Virus record (IMG/VR): IMGVR_UViG_3300043570_001783
Location: 1 to 64,000 of that record
DNA length: 64,000 nucleotides
Source of the DNA: a virus
Strand: one strand, 5' to 3'
The position numbers and the translations under genes are program-made. A model generated the notes under the pieces. The model did no database searches and had not been told where the DNA came from. It saw nothing but the letters and a program-made list of their open reading frames with translations. Below are positions 16,222 to 24,820 of this stretch, piece after piece; the stretch's first letter is position 1, and every line of letters starts with the position of its first letter.

Positions 16222-16710
16222 ATGGCTGATTTACTAATGAAAATGCCGCTTCCTTATGAACCAAAAAGACAAAATAGGTTTATATTAAGGTTTGATTCTT
16301 CACTAGGTATTAATGAATGGTTCGTTGAATCAACTGCTAGACCTAAATTAACTATTGCGGCAACTGAAATCCAATTTTTAAATACATCAACTTATGTTGC
16401 GGGTAGATTTACTTGGGGAACAATCAGTGTTAAATTCCGTGACCCGATTGGACCTTCAGCGTCTCAAGCGTTAATGGAGTGGGTACGTTTATGTGCTGAG
16501 TCTGTTACAGGTCGTATGGGATATGCTGCAGGTTATAAAAAAGACGTTTACTTAGAAATGTTAGACCCAACAGGAGTTGTTGTTGAAAAATGGTTACTTC
16601 AAGGTGCTTGGTTATCTGATGTTGACTTTGGTTCTTTAGGATATAGTACAGATGGTGTTGCAGAGATTAATGCAACTCTACGTCCTGATAGATGTGTCTT
16701 AATATACTAA
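16222..16710 (+). CDS. 19: Tail tube protein (gp19-like)
   Basis: 162 residues, the same size as T4 gp19 (163). Forms the stacked hexameric rings of the inner tube. The N-terminal segment (YEPKRQNRFILRFDSS) and the end (GYSTDGVAEINATLRPDRC) match the tube family: an N-terminal strand of the beta-barrel and a C-terminal strand with Asp-Gly-x-Ala-Glu-Ile. The middle TSTYVAGRFTWGTISVKFRDP and EWVRLCAESVTGRMGYAAGY are also typical. Own promoter element upstream and terminator downstream, consistent with high monocistronic expression. Confidence 0.95.
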   Translation: MADLLMKMPLPYEPKRQNRFILRFDSSLGINEWFVESTARPKLTIAATEIQFLNTSTYVAGRFTWGTISVKFRDPIGPSASQALMEWVRLCAESVTGRMGYAAGYKKDVYLEMLDPTGVVVEKWLLQGAWLSDVDFGSLGYSTDGVAEINATLRPDRCVLIY

Positions 16711-16731
16711 GATAAAAATATTAAATTTAAT

Positions 16732-16764
16732 AATCCACGTAATTTGGTTTGCGTGGATTTTTTT
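16732..16764 (+). terminator. Rho-independent terminator after the tube gene
   Basis: AATCCACG pairs with CGTGGATT around a 12-base loop, followed by a run of seven Ts. Confidence 0.85.
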
Positions 16765-16814
16765 GTGTTTATTAAAACAAGTTACCAATTATATTTAAAA
16801 TAAAAGTAATTTAT

Positions 16815-17573
16815 ATGGAACAAAGTTTAATGCAAGCTGGACAAGAAAATTTTAACTTACCACATGATGTGGTAACATTACCTAGTGGTGGTATTTTTTA
16901 TAAATCAAAGAAAAAATCGGTTAAAGTTGGTTATTTAACTGCGAACGATGAAAATTACTTATTGAATTCTAATCGAAATTCAAAAGAAAATATTGTAATT
17001 GGGTTATTGAGAAATAAAATATATGAACCTGATTTAAGACCTGATGAACTTTTAGAAGGTGATGTTGAAGCTATCTTAATCTTTTTAAGAAACACATCAT
17101 TTGGTTCTGAATATAGTGTTCAATTATTAGACCCCTCGACTAATAAATATTTTCCACACACAGAATATTTGGAGTCGTTAAATATTAAACAAACTGAACA
17201 TAAACCTGATGAAAATGGTTTATATACAACAACATTACCTAAAACTGAAATGACCGTTCAATTAAGACCATTAACATTTAATGAAATAGTTGAATTAGAT
17301 AGACAAGCGGAAGAATATCCTGTTGGATTAATTCCCCCAAAAATTACTTGGAGATTAAATAAATTAATTATATCTGTTAATGGAAATAATGACAGAGGGT
17401 ATATTTCAAAATTTATTGATACATTACCTATTATGGATTCTAAACATATCCGAAATTTTATTAACAATAATCAACCTTCTTTAGATTTAAAGAGGGAAGT
17501 AATAGCCCCGTCTGGAGAAAAGGTAACATTTGATGTATCCTTTGGGGCTGAGTTTTTTCGCCCTTTCTTCTGA
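16815..17573 (+). CDS. 26: Baseplate hub protein, gp26-like
   Basis: 252 residues (T4 gp26 is about 208). Features of the family: VVTLPSGGIFYKSKKKSVKV near residue 20, YLTANDENYLLN, then EGDVEAILIFLRNTSFGSEY near residues 80-100, and a C-terminal beta segment ending in FGAEFFRPFF. Gp26 belongs to the baseplate hub or its assembly. It lies between tail tube and tape measure, the usual position. The upstream element is a weaker variant, TATTTAAA at 16792-16799. The stop overlaps the start of the next small gene by about 40 bases. Confidence 0.65.
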   Translation: MEQSLMQAGQENFNLPHDVVTLPSGGIFYKSKKKSVKVGYLTANDENYLLNSNRNSKENIVIGLLRNKIYEPDLRPDELLEGDVEAILIFLRNTSFGSEYSVQLLDPSTNKYFPHTEYLESLNIKQTEHKPDENGLYTTTLPKTEMTVQLRPLTFNEIVELDRQAEEYPVGLIPPKITWRLNKLIISVNGNNDRGYISKFIDTLPIMDSKHIRNFINNNQPSLDLKREVIAPSGEKVTFDVSFGAEFFRPFF

Positions 17574-17715
17574 TTACGTAAAATATTTAATAGATGAGTT
17601 CTATATCTTAGCGAGATTTTTAAGGATGTCGTATACTGACTATTTAAATATCCCAACCTATATTAGGAAATATTTGATAGATAAAATCATCGAAGACAAT
17701 ACACCAAAGGATTAG
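17533..17715 (+). CDS. Small baseplate-associated protein, 60 residues
   Basis: Overlaps the end of the gp26-like gene in another frame. An ATG at 17533 is chosen over a TTG three bases before it. The part after the overlap (SSDYVKYLIDEFYILARFL, then MSYTDYLNIPTYIRKYLIDK) has the pattern of small proteins found after gp26 in T4-like tail clusters: an aromatic-rich helix, then a P-x-x-x-R-(K/R)-Y segment. Translation is probably coupled to the preceding gene. Role not known, possibly a hub assembly factor. The overlap makes the exact start uncertain; an internal start at MSYTDY is possible. Confidence 0.6.
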   Translation: MYPLGLSFFALSSDYVKYLIDEFYILARFLRMSYTDYLNIPTYIRKYLIDKIIEDNTPKD

Positions 17716-17736
17716 TAAAATATTCTTTGGTGTATT
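17698..17736 (+). terminator. Hairpin spanning the stop codon and the next promoter element
   Basis: AATACACCAAAG pairs perfectly with CTTTGGTGTATT (12 bp, 15-base loop that contains the stop codon). The 3' arm overlaps TATTTATA at 17733. No T run follows, so termination is not certain. Confidence 0.5.
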
Positions 17737-17740
17737 TATA
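17733..17740 (+). promoter_or_regulatory. TATTTATA late-promoter candidate (tape measure)
   Basis: 20 bases before the tape-measure ATG. Confidence 0.5.
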
Positions 17741-17760
17741 TTATAACAATTTAAATTAAT

Positions 17761-19653
17761 ATGGGTTTCTTTTTTCAAACTAATGACGGTGTTGGTGACG
17801 GTGTTAATAACACAACGAAAAAAATTAGTGAAGGTCTTACTGATATAGGTCAAAAATTAGGTCAAGCGTTTAAGGACGCTATCGACCCTACTAAAATCAT
17901 GAATGTTATTATTGATGTTGATGATAAAACATCTGAAGTCATTAAAAAATTTGGTCAAGGTAGAGCCCAAATTGACAACTTAAAAATCAGTATGTCTGAT
18001 GCCGTTGTTGAGGTTACTAAATTAGGTGGTGGTTTTGAAAATATTCTTGAAATACAAAAGAATGTTTCTGAAAGTGTTGGTAGAAATTTAGTTCTTACAA
18101 CAGAATCATATAAAGATTTATTTGCTATTCAACAAGTATTACCTGGTCAATCTGACTCATTAATTACAGGACTTAAAGACGTTGGTATTTCTTTATATCA
18201 ATCAACTAGTCAAGTTCAAAAAATCATGGATAGGGCTCGAGAAATTGGGGTGAGTGCTGAAAAAGTAGGTGGTCAAGTCGCTCAAAATCTTGACCTGATG
18301 AATAAATACACATTTCAAGGGGGTGTGGATGGTCTTGCTAAAATGGCGGCTCAGGCGGTTAATATGAGGATTAATATTCGTGATATTGGAAATACAATTG
18401 ATAAAGCATTCAATCCTGAATCAGCGATTGAGATGGCGGCATCATTACAAAGATTAGGTGTTGCACAGTCAGATTTATTAGACCCACTTCGTTTAATGGA
18501 TTTAGCTCAAAATGACCCAGCTGAATTACAAAATCAAATTGTTGAAATGTCAAAACAATTTACGACTTTAAATGAAAAAGGTCAATTTGAAATTATGCCA
18601 GGGGCTAAACGTCAAATGATGGAGGTTGAATCGGCATTAGGTATGACACAAGGAAGTTTAGCGAAGATGGCGTTAAGTAGTGCGGAACTTGGTGATAAAA
18701 TGTCTAAGATTCGTTTTTCAGGAAATTTCACTGAAGAAGAAAAAACAATGATAGCTAACATGTCTGAAATGAGTGCTGGTGGTGAGTACAAAATGACACT
18801 TGATGGTAAGTCTTTAAATATGGAAGAAGCTATGCAGTCAATTAGTAGTATGGGTGAGGATGAAAGAAAATCGTTTTTTGAATCACAAAAACCTAAAGAC
18901 ATTACTGAGTTAGCTAAAGACCAATTAAGTGTTTCAACTGCGATGGCGGCAAGTTTAAAAACAATCGAAAGTAAAACACAATACGCATTTGCGGGAGCTA
19001 AAGCGACAAGTAAAGTATTAAAAGGTGCTAAAGAAGGTTCACAAAAATTGGCGGATGCGTTTGATGATAAAAACGCGGGTACTACTACAACTCAACTTAG
19101 AGAACAATTAAATCTAACAACTGGTGGTTTAGCGGAATCATTTAAAGGTGGTAAACTTAATTTTGATGCGTTAACTACAACAATGAAAGGTTTTGGGGAA
19201 TATGTTGATGGTGCATTTACCAAAACATTTCAAAATCTTAATACAATAATAACTGATACGTTTAATTTTTCAACGATTAAAAAAGATGGTGTGACTGACA
19301 ACGCAAAAATAGATGTTCAACCTCAGAGTACACATGCTATTGAAAAAGTTGATGATATGATAAAAATGCCTGGAAAAACTGTTAAAACATTACCTCAAGA
19401 TTCGATATTCGCAATGACCAAAGGTCCTGAATTTTTGGAGAAATTAAATATGTTGAATCAACCTATGAATTCACAATCAAATGGTACGGTAAATGAAAAT
19501 AAAAATACTCACGATATTACATTATCAATCAAGATTGATGGTGGGAATCTTTCTGAAACTAAAGTAATGGAAGTATTAAATAAAACTGATACATTACAAG
19601 CGTTAAGTAAAAAATTAAAAGAAACGTTAACTAACAACGGATTAACTGTTTAA
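17761..19653 (+). CDS. Tape measure protein
   Basis: 630 residues, close to T4 gp29 (590). Largely alpha-helical with heptad-like spacing; starts with a glycine-rich segment then amphipathic helices (KISEGLTDIGQKLGQAFKDA). The middle contains long helices rich in Ala, Met and Lys. The C-terminal ~40 residues end with HDITLSIKIDGGNLSET and a helix, as in many T4-like tape measures. It follows the hub gene and precedes the baseplate tube-initiator gene, the expected place. Function: sets tail length inside the tube and reaches the hub. The position and helical composition are seen; identity is inferred. Confidence 0.75.
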   Translation: MGFFFQTNDGVGDGVNNTTKKISEGLTDIGQKLGQAFKDAIDPTKIMNVIIDVDDKTSEVIKKFGQGRAQIDNLKISMSDAVVEVTKLGGGFENILEIQKNVSESVGRNLVLTTESYKDLFAIQQVLPGQSDSLITGLKDVGISLYQSTSQVQKIMDRAREIGVSAEKVGGQVAQNLDLMNKYTFQGGVDGLAKMAAQAVNMRINIRDIGNTIDKAFNPESAIEMAASLQRLGVAQSDLLDPLRLMDLAQNDPAELQNQIVEMSKQFTTLNEKGQFEIMPGAKRQMMEVESALGMTQGSLAKMALSSAELGDKMSKIRFSGNFTEEEKTMIANMSEMSAGGEYKMTLDGKSLNMEEAMQSISSMGEDERKSFFESQKPKDITELAKDQLSVSTAMAASLKTIESKTQYAFAGAKATSKVLKGAKEGSQKLADAFDDKNAGTTTTQLREQLNLTTGGLAESFKGGKLNFDALTTTMKGFGEYVDGAFTKTFQNLNTIITDTFNFSTIKKDGVTDNAKIDVQPQSTHAIEKVDDMIKMPGKTVKTLPQDSIFAMTKGPEFLEKLNMLNQPMNSQSNGTVNENKNTHDITLSIKIDGGNLSETKVMEVLNKTDTLQALSKKLKETLTNNGLTV

Positions 19654-19661
19654 AAACAGTT
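19644..19661 (+). other. Small hairpin spanning the tape-measure stop codon
   Basis: AACTGTT, loop TAAA, AACAGTT: seven-base-pair perfect stem with the stop codon in the loop. Could be a weak terminator or mRNA-end structure; no T run follows. Confidence 0.4.
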
Positions 19662-19669
19662 CGATAATC

Positions 19670-19677
19670 TATTTATA
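19670..19677 (+). promoter_or_regulatory. TATTTATA late-promoter candidate
   Basis: 14 bases before the ATG of the 1600-residue baseplate gene. Confidence 0.5.
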
Positions 19678-19691
19678 TTAAAATAATAAAA

Positions 19692-22600
19692 ATGCCAAGT
19701 CCATTATCATTTGCATCTACGACAAGTTTTAGAAATACTTTAATTGTAAAAAATTTAAGTCCCTATAGTGTTACAGGTACTTATAGTCCACCAAGTGGTG
19801 CTATTAATTATGAAACAAGTTTAAGTAATTTTAGTGTAATTGATTCCCCTAATAATCTTAATATTTTGTCTCCGACTAATTATTATGTTATTAATGGTTT
19901 TGGTCCTAACGGTGGGTACAATTTAAGTATGTATGATTTTCAGGTGTTAAATAACGCACCAAATCAAGGTCCATACTTAGAAAGTTTTTTACCGTCAAAA
20001 TATACACCATATTCAATATTACTTAATAATAATCCAACAGGTTCTGATGGTTCATTATCTCAAGATTCTTATCTAGCTAAATTAGGTGCGACTTTTTTAA
20101 AGAAAGCGTTTGAAGATAGAATAAATTTTGAAATATACCAAAGTACTGTTGGTGTTGTTAATTTAAGTTCATTACAAGACCCATTTCAAGCTGCCTTAAT
20201 CGCCACAGGACAACAACCATTAATTTATAGAAATTGGAAGATAACAATTCCTGAAAATCCTATAATCGCGGCGGCGGATTTCGCCACAAGACTTGCGGGG
20301 GCTTATTGGCCCGTTTCATTTATCCCTGGTGATTATTTTGAAGAAAATACTAATAATAGTTTACCAACGTCACAAACTTCGGGAGCTTTAAGTACCGTTA
20401 ATGATTTAACGGGAGGATTACTTGGACCTATTTTAAATTTAAAAAGAAACCCTTCACAAATATTTTTAGCTAATACGGGTAATGGTCAAAAGTCGGCTTT
20501 ATTTGCCAATTTATATTATAATAAATATTCACCTAATTATGACTCAGAAATTGGTGGACCTATAGGTGCGGTTGTCGGATTAGTTAATAGTATTGCTAAT
20601 GCTATAAATCCTAATGGTACGGTAACAAGTAGTTTTTATATCGGTAGTCCAAATTCAGACCCATCTCAAATTACTTCACCAGCAAATCAAATTCCTGTTA
20701 ACTCTAGTGGTAAACAAGTATTGGCACCTGTTTATGGTCCTGATGAGATTTCTAAATTATATGAGGGTAACATTAGTACTTTAAATTTTGGTTTAAATGG
20801 TGATGGTAAAAGTATTGATGGTAATTTTGTTTGGACATCACCAAAGTATAAAGGTAATGCTGGATTTCGTCCAACAGTTGGTGGTGGAACAGGTGGTGTT
20901 GATGAAGAATTTAATATTATTAGTTCTAAATATCAAAGCAATGAATCGACTAATTTAAAATTAAAAAATGATTCAATACTTGATAATACTCAAAAATTAA
21001 TTAATTCTGCGGATAACGTTACGGGTCCAAATAGATTAAAACATGTTGGTAACGCAATTAATCAAGTTTCCAAAGTGTTTAATGATGGTTATAAAGAAAT
21101 GACTAAAGGTTCTCAAGTTGTATCATATACAGATAATACGACAGGTGCTGAGGCGGGGGTTGAATATTGTCGAGTATTTGCTAAAGATACACCGTATTAT
21201 ACTTACTCCGATTTACAAAAAACTGATGGTATTACTACTTCAGGTCGACAATTTAATAATTCTGTATTAGATAATACGTTTAACCTTAATATTGCTCCGT
21301 TAAAGAATCCTGGGTCATCAAATATTGTTGCTGGAACGGGTTGGAATGATGCTGGGGGTTACGCTAAAAAATATATGTTCTCAATTGAGAATTTAGCTTG
21401 GAGAACTTCAGGACGTGATGGGTTCCGAGTAAGTGATTTGCCTGTATGTGAAAGAGGTCCAAATGGTGGACGTGTTATGTGGTTTCCACCGTATGACATT
21501 AAGTTTAATGATTCAAGTCAGGCGAATTGGAATCCAACTAGTTTTATCGGTAGACCTGAACCAATTTATACTTATAAAGATACGAGTAGAACGGGTAGTT
21601 TATCTTGGAAAATAGTAGTTGACCACCCATCGGTTTTGAATTTAATTGTGAATCACCAATTAAAGGATGCTAGTTCAGAACGAACTAATTCTATTATTGA
21701 ATCGTTTTTTGCGGGTTGTGCTAAATTTGATTTATATACTTTAGCTCTAAAATATAACAAAGTACCTGTTTCCGAATTAGAACAAATACAAAACGCATTA
21801 AACAACCCAAGATTAACACCTGAAGAATTATCAACGTTAAAACAGTCGATACCAGCCCAAAATACGAGTACAGGTGGTAATGCCGCTAGTACAGGTGACC
21901 CACAAAAGACATCAACAACTTCGGATACCGCGGCAAAAGAATTTGAAAATAAGTATAAAGATTTTTCTTTTTACTTTGAAAATGATATACCTAAAACATC
22001 GGGAACTAATTATAAAGGAACTTATGACGTATATACTAGTGATAGTAATATTGATAACTATTATAATAAATCAAAAGTAACATTTGATGAAGGTAACATC
22101 AATCGTAATACGGATGCCTTTTTTAATTTAATTAAATGGAATTATGAAACAATTACAAAAACTGATGGTTTTATTGTTGAGGCCTATAATTTACTTAAAA
22201 GTAAAACATTAAAAAGTATTACTATAACTATGGTTGGTTCGGCATCGGCCGTTGCTTCAGTTGATTATAATAAATCATTATCAGAACGAAGAATTAGTTC
22301 TGTTAAAGAATTTTTTAAAACGACAAAAATAGGTGAGGCTAATTTAGGTGAATTTATGGTTGCTGGTAAAGAACAATTTAAAGTTGTTTCAGCAACTGCT
22401 AAAGGTGAAATTGAAACCGTGATAGTACCAAAAGGTGATGGGGGTTCAGGTGAATCTATAGATTGTCATATTGATATATCAGGGAGTACAGGTGTTAGTA
22501 ATGCGGTATCTCAAAAATATGCGTTAAGTGCGATGGCTTGTAGACGTGTTAATATCAAAAATATAACTGCGGAACCTATGCCACCACCACCACCTCCTGT

Positions 22601-24494
22601 TATTGAAAAACCTGAAACTATTGAGAATAAAATAACACCATTAAAACCACAACCAACTAAGGATGTTAGTAAAACTTTTAAAGAAGGGTTAAGTAAAAAA
22701 GTGTTAAGGGCTTTATTGTCAGAATGTGATTATTTTGACATGATTAAAGAAAATGACCCGATGATTTATAGTTCATTTAAAGAAAAAATTAAGTACTTCA
22801 ATCCAGCGTTTCACTCAATGACACCTGAAGGGTTAAATTCTCGTATAACATTTTTAAATCAATGTGTTAGACCTGGTGATACGATTCCTGTTATTGGTCC
22901 TGATGGGAAACCTGTTTATAATGATGCGACAAATACATCATTTGGTTCAGCACCTGTCTTAGTACTTAGGATTGGTGATTTCTATCATACTAAAATTATA
23001 CCTAATAATCTTAGTTTCACATATGACCCATTATTATTTGATATGAACCCTGAAGGTATTGGAGTTCAACCAATGATAGTTGAGGTTAGTTTAGGTTTTA
23101 ACATAATTGGTGGTATGGGGTTAAAAGGACCTGTTGACCAATTACAGAACGCGTTGTCTTTCAATTATTATGCGAATACTGAGATTTATGACGAAAGAGC
23201 TACGGCAACTGAAGATACTTCGGCCTTAGATAAAAAAATATTTGACTCTATTGTTGCAAATTCAAGTAACGGTAAAAATGAAACGGTTAATAATCAGCAA
23301 CCGAATAAAGGTGGAACACCAATTGGTGAAATTAAAACAACACCAGCAACTATTGGTGATACGGGAGAAATTCTGTATGGTAAAGTTATGGATAGTTTAT
23401 TAGATGTGTCCACTAAGTATTATACTAATATTCCAAATCAAATGGAAAAAGTGGTTTTACAATATAACTATGGTACTTTACAAATGATGAATAATATTGG
23501 TACTCGTCAATATACGGATGGTACTATTGGGGTCGTAAATAGAACTAACATAATTTATGGTAAACCCGATATAACTGAACAAACTAAAACATTGTTTGAA
23601 AAAGTAATTACATTTATTAAAGTTGGTAATGTTAATCCAATAATTGGATATATTTTGGACGATAAAAATATTGATGATGGAACTGTTGGTATGACTTTGT
23701 TGAGACAAAACATGGAACAATATGTGAATAACATGGTTAGTGATTATAATTCAGGATTATCAACTATTATTGGTGATATGGTGTCACAACAAAATGAATT
23801 ATTAGGTTTGATAAGACAACTTAATTTAGTAAAAACTAAAACTGATGGTATAATTAAAGATGGGTTAACACCTGAAGTATATAATCTTAGTGGTTCGACA
23901 AAACAAGGTGATGTTAGTAGTACAAGTATTGCCGCTAATACGTTTATTGAATTTGAAACTGATTACGACAAATTACCAAAAAGTTTAGAGGATTTTTATA
24001 AATTATTAAAAACTAAAAAGTTAATAATTGAAGACTTTAATATTGGTGATGGTGAACCATTTAAACCATTAACTGATATTAGTAATGTACTGTTTTTTAT
24101 GGTGATGGCAAGAGTTTTAACCGATAGTAGTAAATTACAAGGTTTTAAAGATTTTGTTATTTCAGGTCCTTTAACTAATGATGTAAACAAAAAAATTAAA
24201 AAATATTTTAATAAAATTTGTGATAAATTATCTGACGATTATCTTAAAGAATTAAAGAAAGAGGAAAAACTTATTAGTGATTTTAAGAAAGATAAAGAAT
24301 ATACTAAATATACTACGGGTATTAGTGAAGTTATGTATCCTAAAGGTAAAGTTAGAAGAATGGATTATAATACAATTAAAGACGACACAAATAACGAAGT
24401 TCAAGAACAGACCCTTAAAAATATTTATGGTACAACTAATTATGGTTCCGATGCTACAGTATTATCAACTTTTGATGGTAAAATAACGATATAA
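19692..24494 (+). CDS. Large baseplate protein with gp48/54-like and OmpA-like parts
   Basis: 1600 residues. Region ~595-650 (MWFPPYDIKF, then FIGRPEPIYTYKDTSRTGSL) has the pattern of T4 gp48/gp54 tube-initiator proteins that link baseplate to tube; a related beta part recurs near residues 1095-1160 (VLVLRIGDFYHTKIIPNNLS). Between them, residues ~795-955 look like an OmpA C-terminal peptidoglycan-binding domain: ITITMVGSASAVASVDYNKS followed by LSERRISSVKEFF near 862. A short poly-Pro linker (six Pro) follows near 963-968. The C-terminal ~350 residues are mainly helical. The stop shares a base with the next ATG (TAATG). The OmpA-like part may be anchored to cell wall during injection; that is inference. 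Confidence 0.7.
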   Translation: MPSPLSFASTTSFRNTLIVKNLSPYSVTGTYSPPSGAINYETSLSNFSVIDSPNNLNILSPTNYYVINGFGPNGGYNLSMYDFQVLNNAPNQGPYLESFLPSKYTPYSILLNNNPTGSDGSLSQDSYLAKLGATFLKKAFEDRINFEIYQSTVGVVNLSSLQDPFQAALIATGQQPLIYRNWKITIPENPIIAAADFATRLAGAYWPVSFIPGDYFEENTNNSLPTSQTSGALSTVNDLTGGLLGPILNLKRNPSQIFLANTGNGQKSALFANLYYNKYSPNYDSEIGGPIGAVVGLVNSIANAINPNGTVTSSFYIGSPNSDPSQITSPANQIPVNSSGKQVLAPVYGPDEISKLYEGNISTLNFGLNGDGKSIDGNFVWTSPKYKGNAGFRPTVGGGTGGVDEEFNIISSKYQSNESTNLKLKNDSILDNTQKLINSADNVTGPNRLKHVGNAINQVSKVFNDGYKEMTKGSQVVSYTDNTTGAEAGVEYCRVFAKDTPYYTYSDLQKTDGITTSGRQFNNSVLDNTFNLNIAPLKNPGSSNIVAGTGWNDAGGYAKKYMFSIENLAWRTSGRDGFRVSDLPVCERGPNGGRVMWFPPYDIKFNDSSQANWNPTSFIGRPEPIYTYKDTSRTGSLSWKIVVDHPSVLNLIVNHQLKDASSERTNSIIESFFAGCAKFDLYTLALKYNKVPVSELEQIQNALNNPRLTPEELSTLKQSIPAQNTSTGGNAASTGDPQKTSTTSDTAAKEFENKYKDFSFYFENDIPKTSGTNYKGTYDVYTSDSNIDNYYNKSKVTFDEGNINRNTDAFFNLIKWNYETITKTDGFIVEAYNLLKSKTLKSITITMVGSASAVASVDYNKSLSERRISSVKEFFKTTKIGEANLGEFMVAGKEQFKVVSATAKGEIETVIVPKGDGGSGESIDCHIDISGSTGVSNAVSQKYALSAMACRRVNIKNITAEPMPPPPPPVIEKPETIENKITPLKPQPTKDVSKTFKEGLSKKVLRALLSECDYFDMIKENDPMIYSSFKEKIKYFNPAFHSMTPEGLNSRITFLNQCVRPGDTIPVIGPDGKPVYNDATNTSFGSAPVLVLRIGDFYHTKIIPNNLSFTYDPLLFDMNPEGIGVQPMIVEVSLGFNIIGGMGLKGPVDQLQNALSFNYYANTEIYDERATATEDTSALDKKIFDSIVANSSNGKNETVNNQQPNKGGTPIGEIKTTPATIGDTGEILYGKVMDSLLDVSTKYYTNIPNQMEKVVLQYNYGTLQMMNNIGTRQYTDGTIGVVNRTNIIYGKPDITEQTKTLFEKVITFIKVGNVNPIIGYILDDKNIDDGTVGMTLLRQNMEQYVNNMVSDYNSGLSTIIGDMVSQQNELLGLIRQLNLVKTKTDGIIKDGLTPEVYNLSGSTKQGDVSSTSIAANTFIEFETDYDKLPKSLEDFYKLLKTKKLIIEDFNIGDGEPFKPLTDISNVLFFMVMARVLTDSSKLQGFKDFVISGPLTNDVNKKIKKYFNKICDKLSDDYLKELKKEEKLISDFKKDKEYTKYTTGISEVMYPKGKVRRMDYNTIKDDTNNEVQEQTLKNIYGTTNYGSDATVLSTFDGKITI

Positions 24495-24820
24495 TGGCTG
24501 GAAGACAATATTATAACAGATATAACAATTTTGTTTTAAATGGTGAACAAACGGTTGTTCCGTATATTACATTACCAACTAAAACTAGTGATAAACGATA
24601 TATTTACAAGGTTGGACAATCAAGATTAGATATTTTATCACAACAATATTATGGTTCCCCATACTTTGGGTGGTTAATTTTAATTGCTAATCCCATGTAC
24701 GGAGGATTGGAATGGAATATTCCTGATGGTTCAATCTTGACAATTCCAGTTCCTTTAGTAGCTTCTTTACAAGATTATAAAAACGCATTAGATAACCACT
24801 TCTTATATTATGGCAGATAA
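24494..24820 (+). CDS. 53: Baseplate wedge protein with LysM-like fold, gp53-like
   Basis: 108 residues. N-terminal segment YYNRYNNFVLNGEQTVVPY, then KVGQSRLDILSQQYYGSPYF and GWLILIANPMYGG and IPDGSILTIPVP, the LysM-like pattern seen in phage gp53 wedge proteins and related baseplate proteins. T4 gp53 is 196 residues, so this is a compact version. It starts on the last base of the preceding stop and overlaps the next gene by 11 bases, showing translational coupling across three baseplate genes. Likely role: joins wedges around the hub. Confidence 0.75.
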   Translation: MAGRQYYNRYNNFVLNGEQTVVPYITLPTKTSDKRYIYKVGQSRLDILSQQYYGSPYFGWLILIANPMYGGLEWNIPDGSILTIPVPLVASLQDYKNALDNHFLYYGR

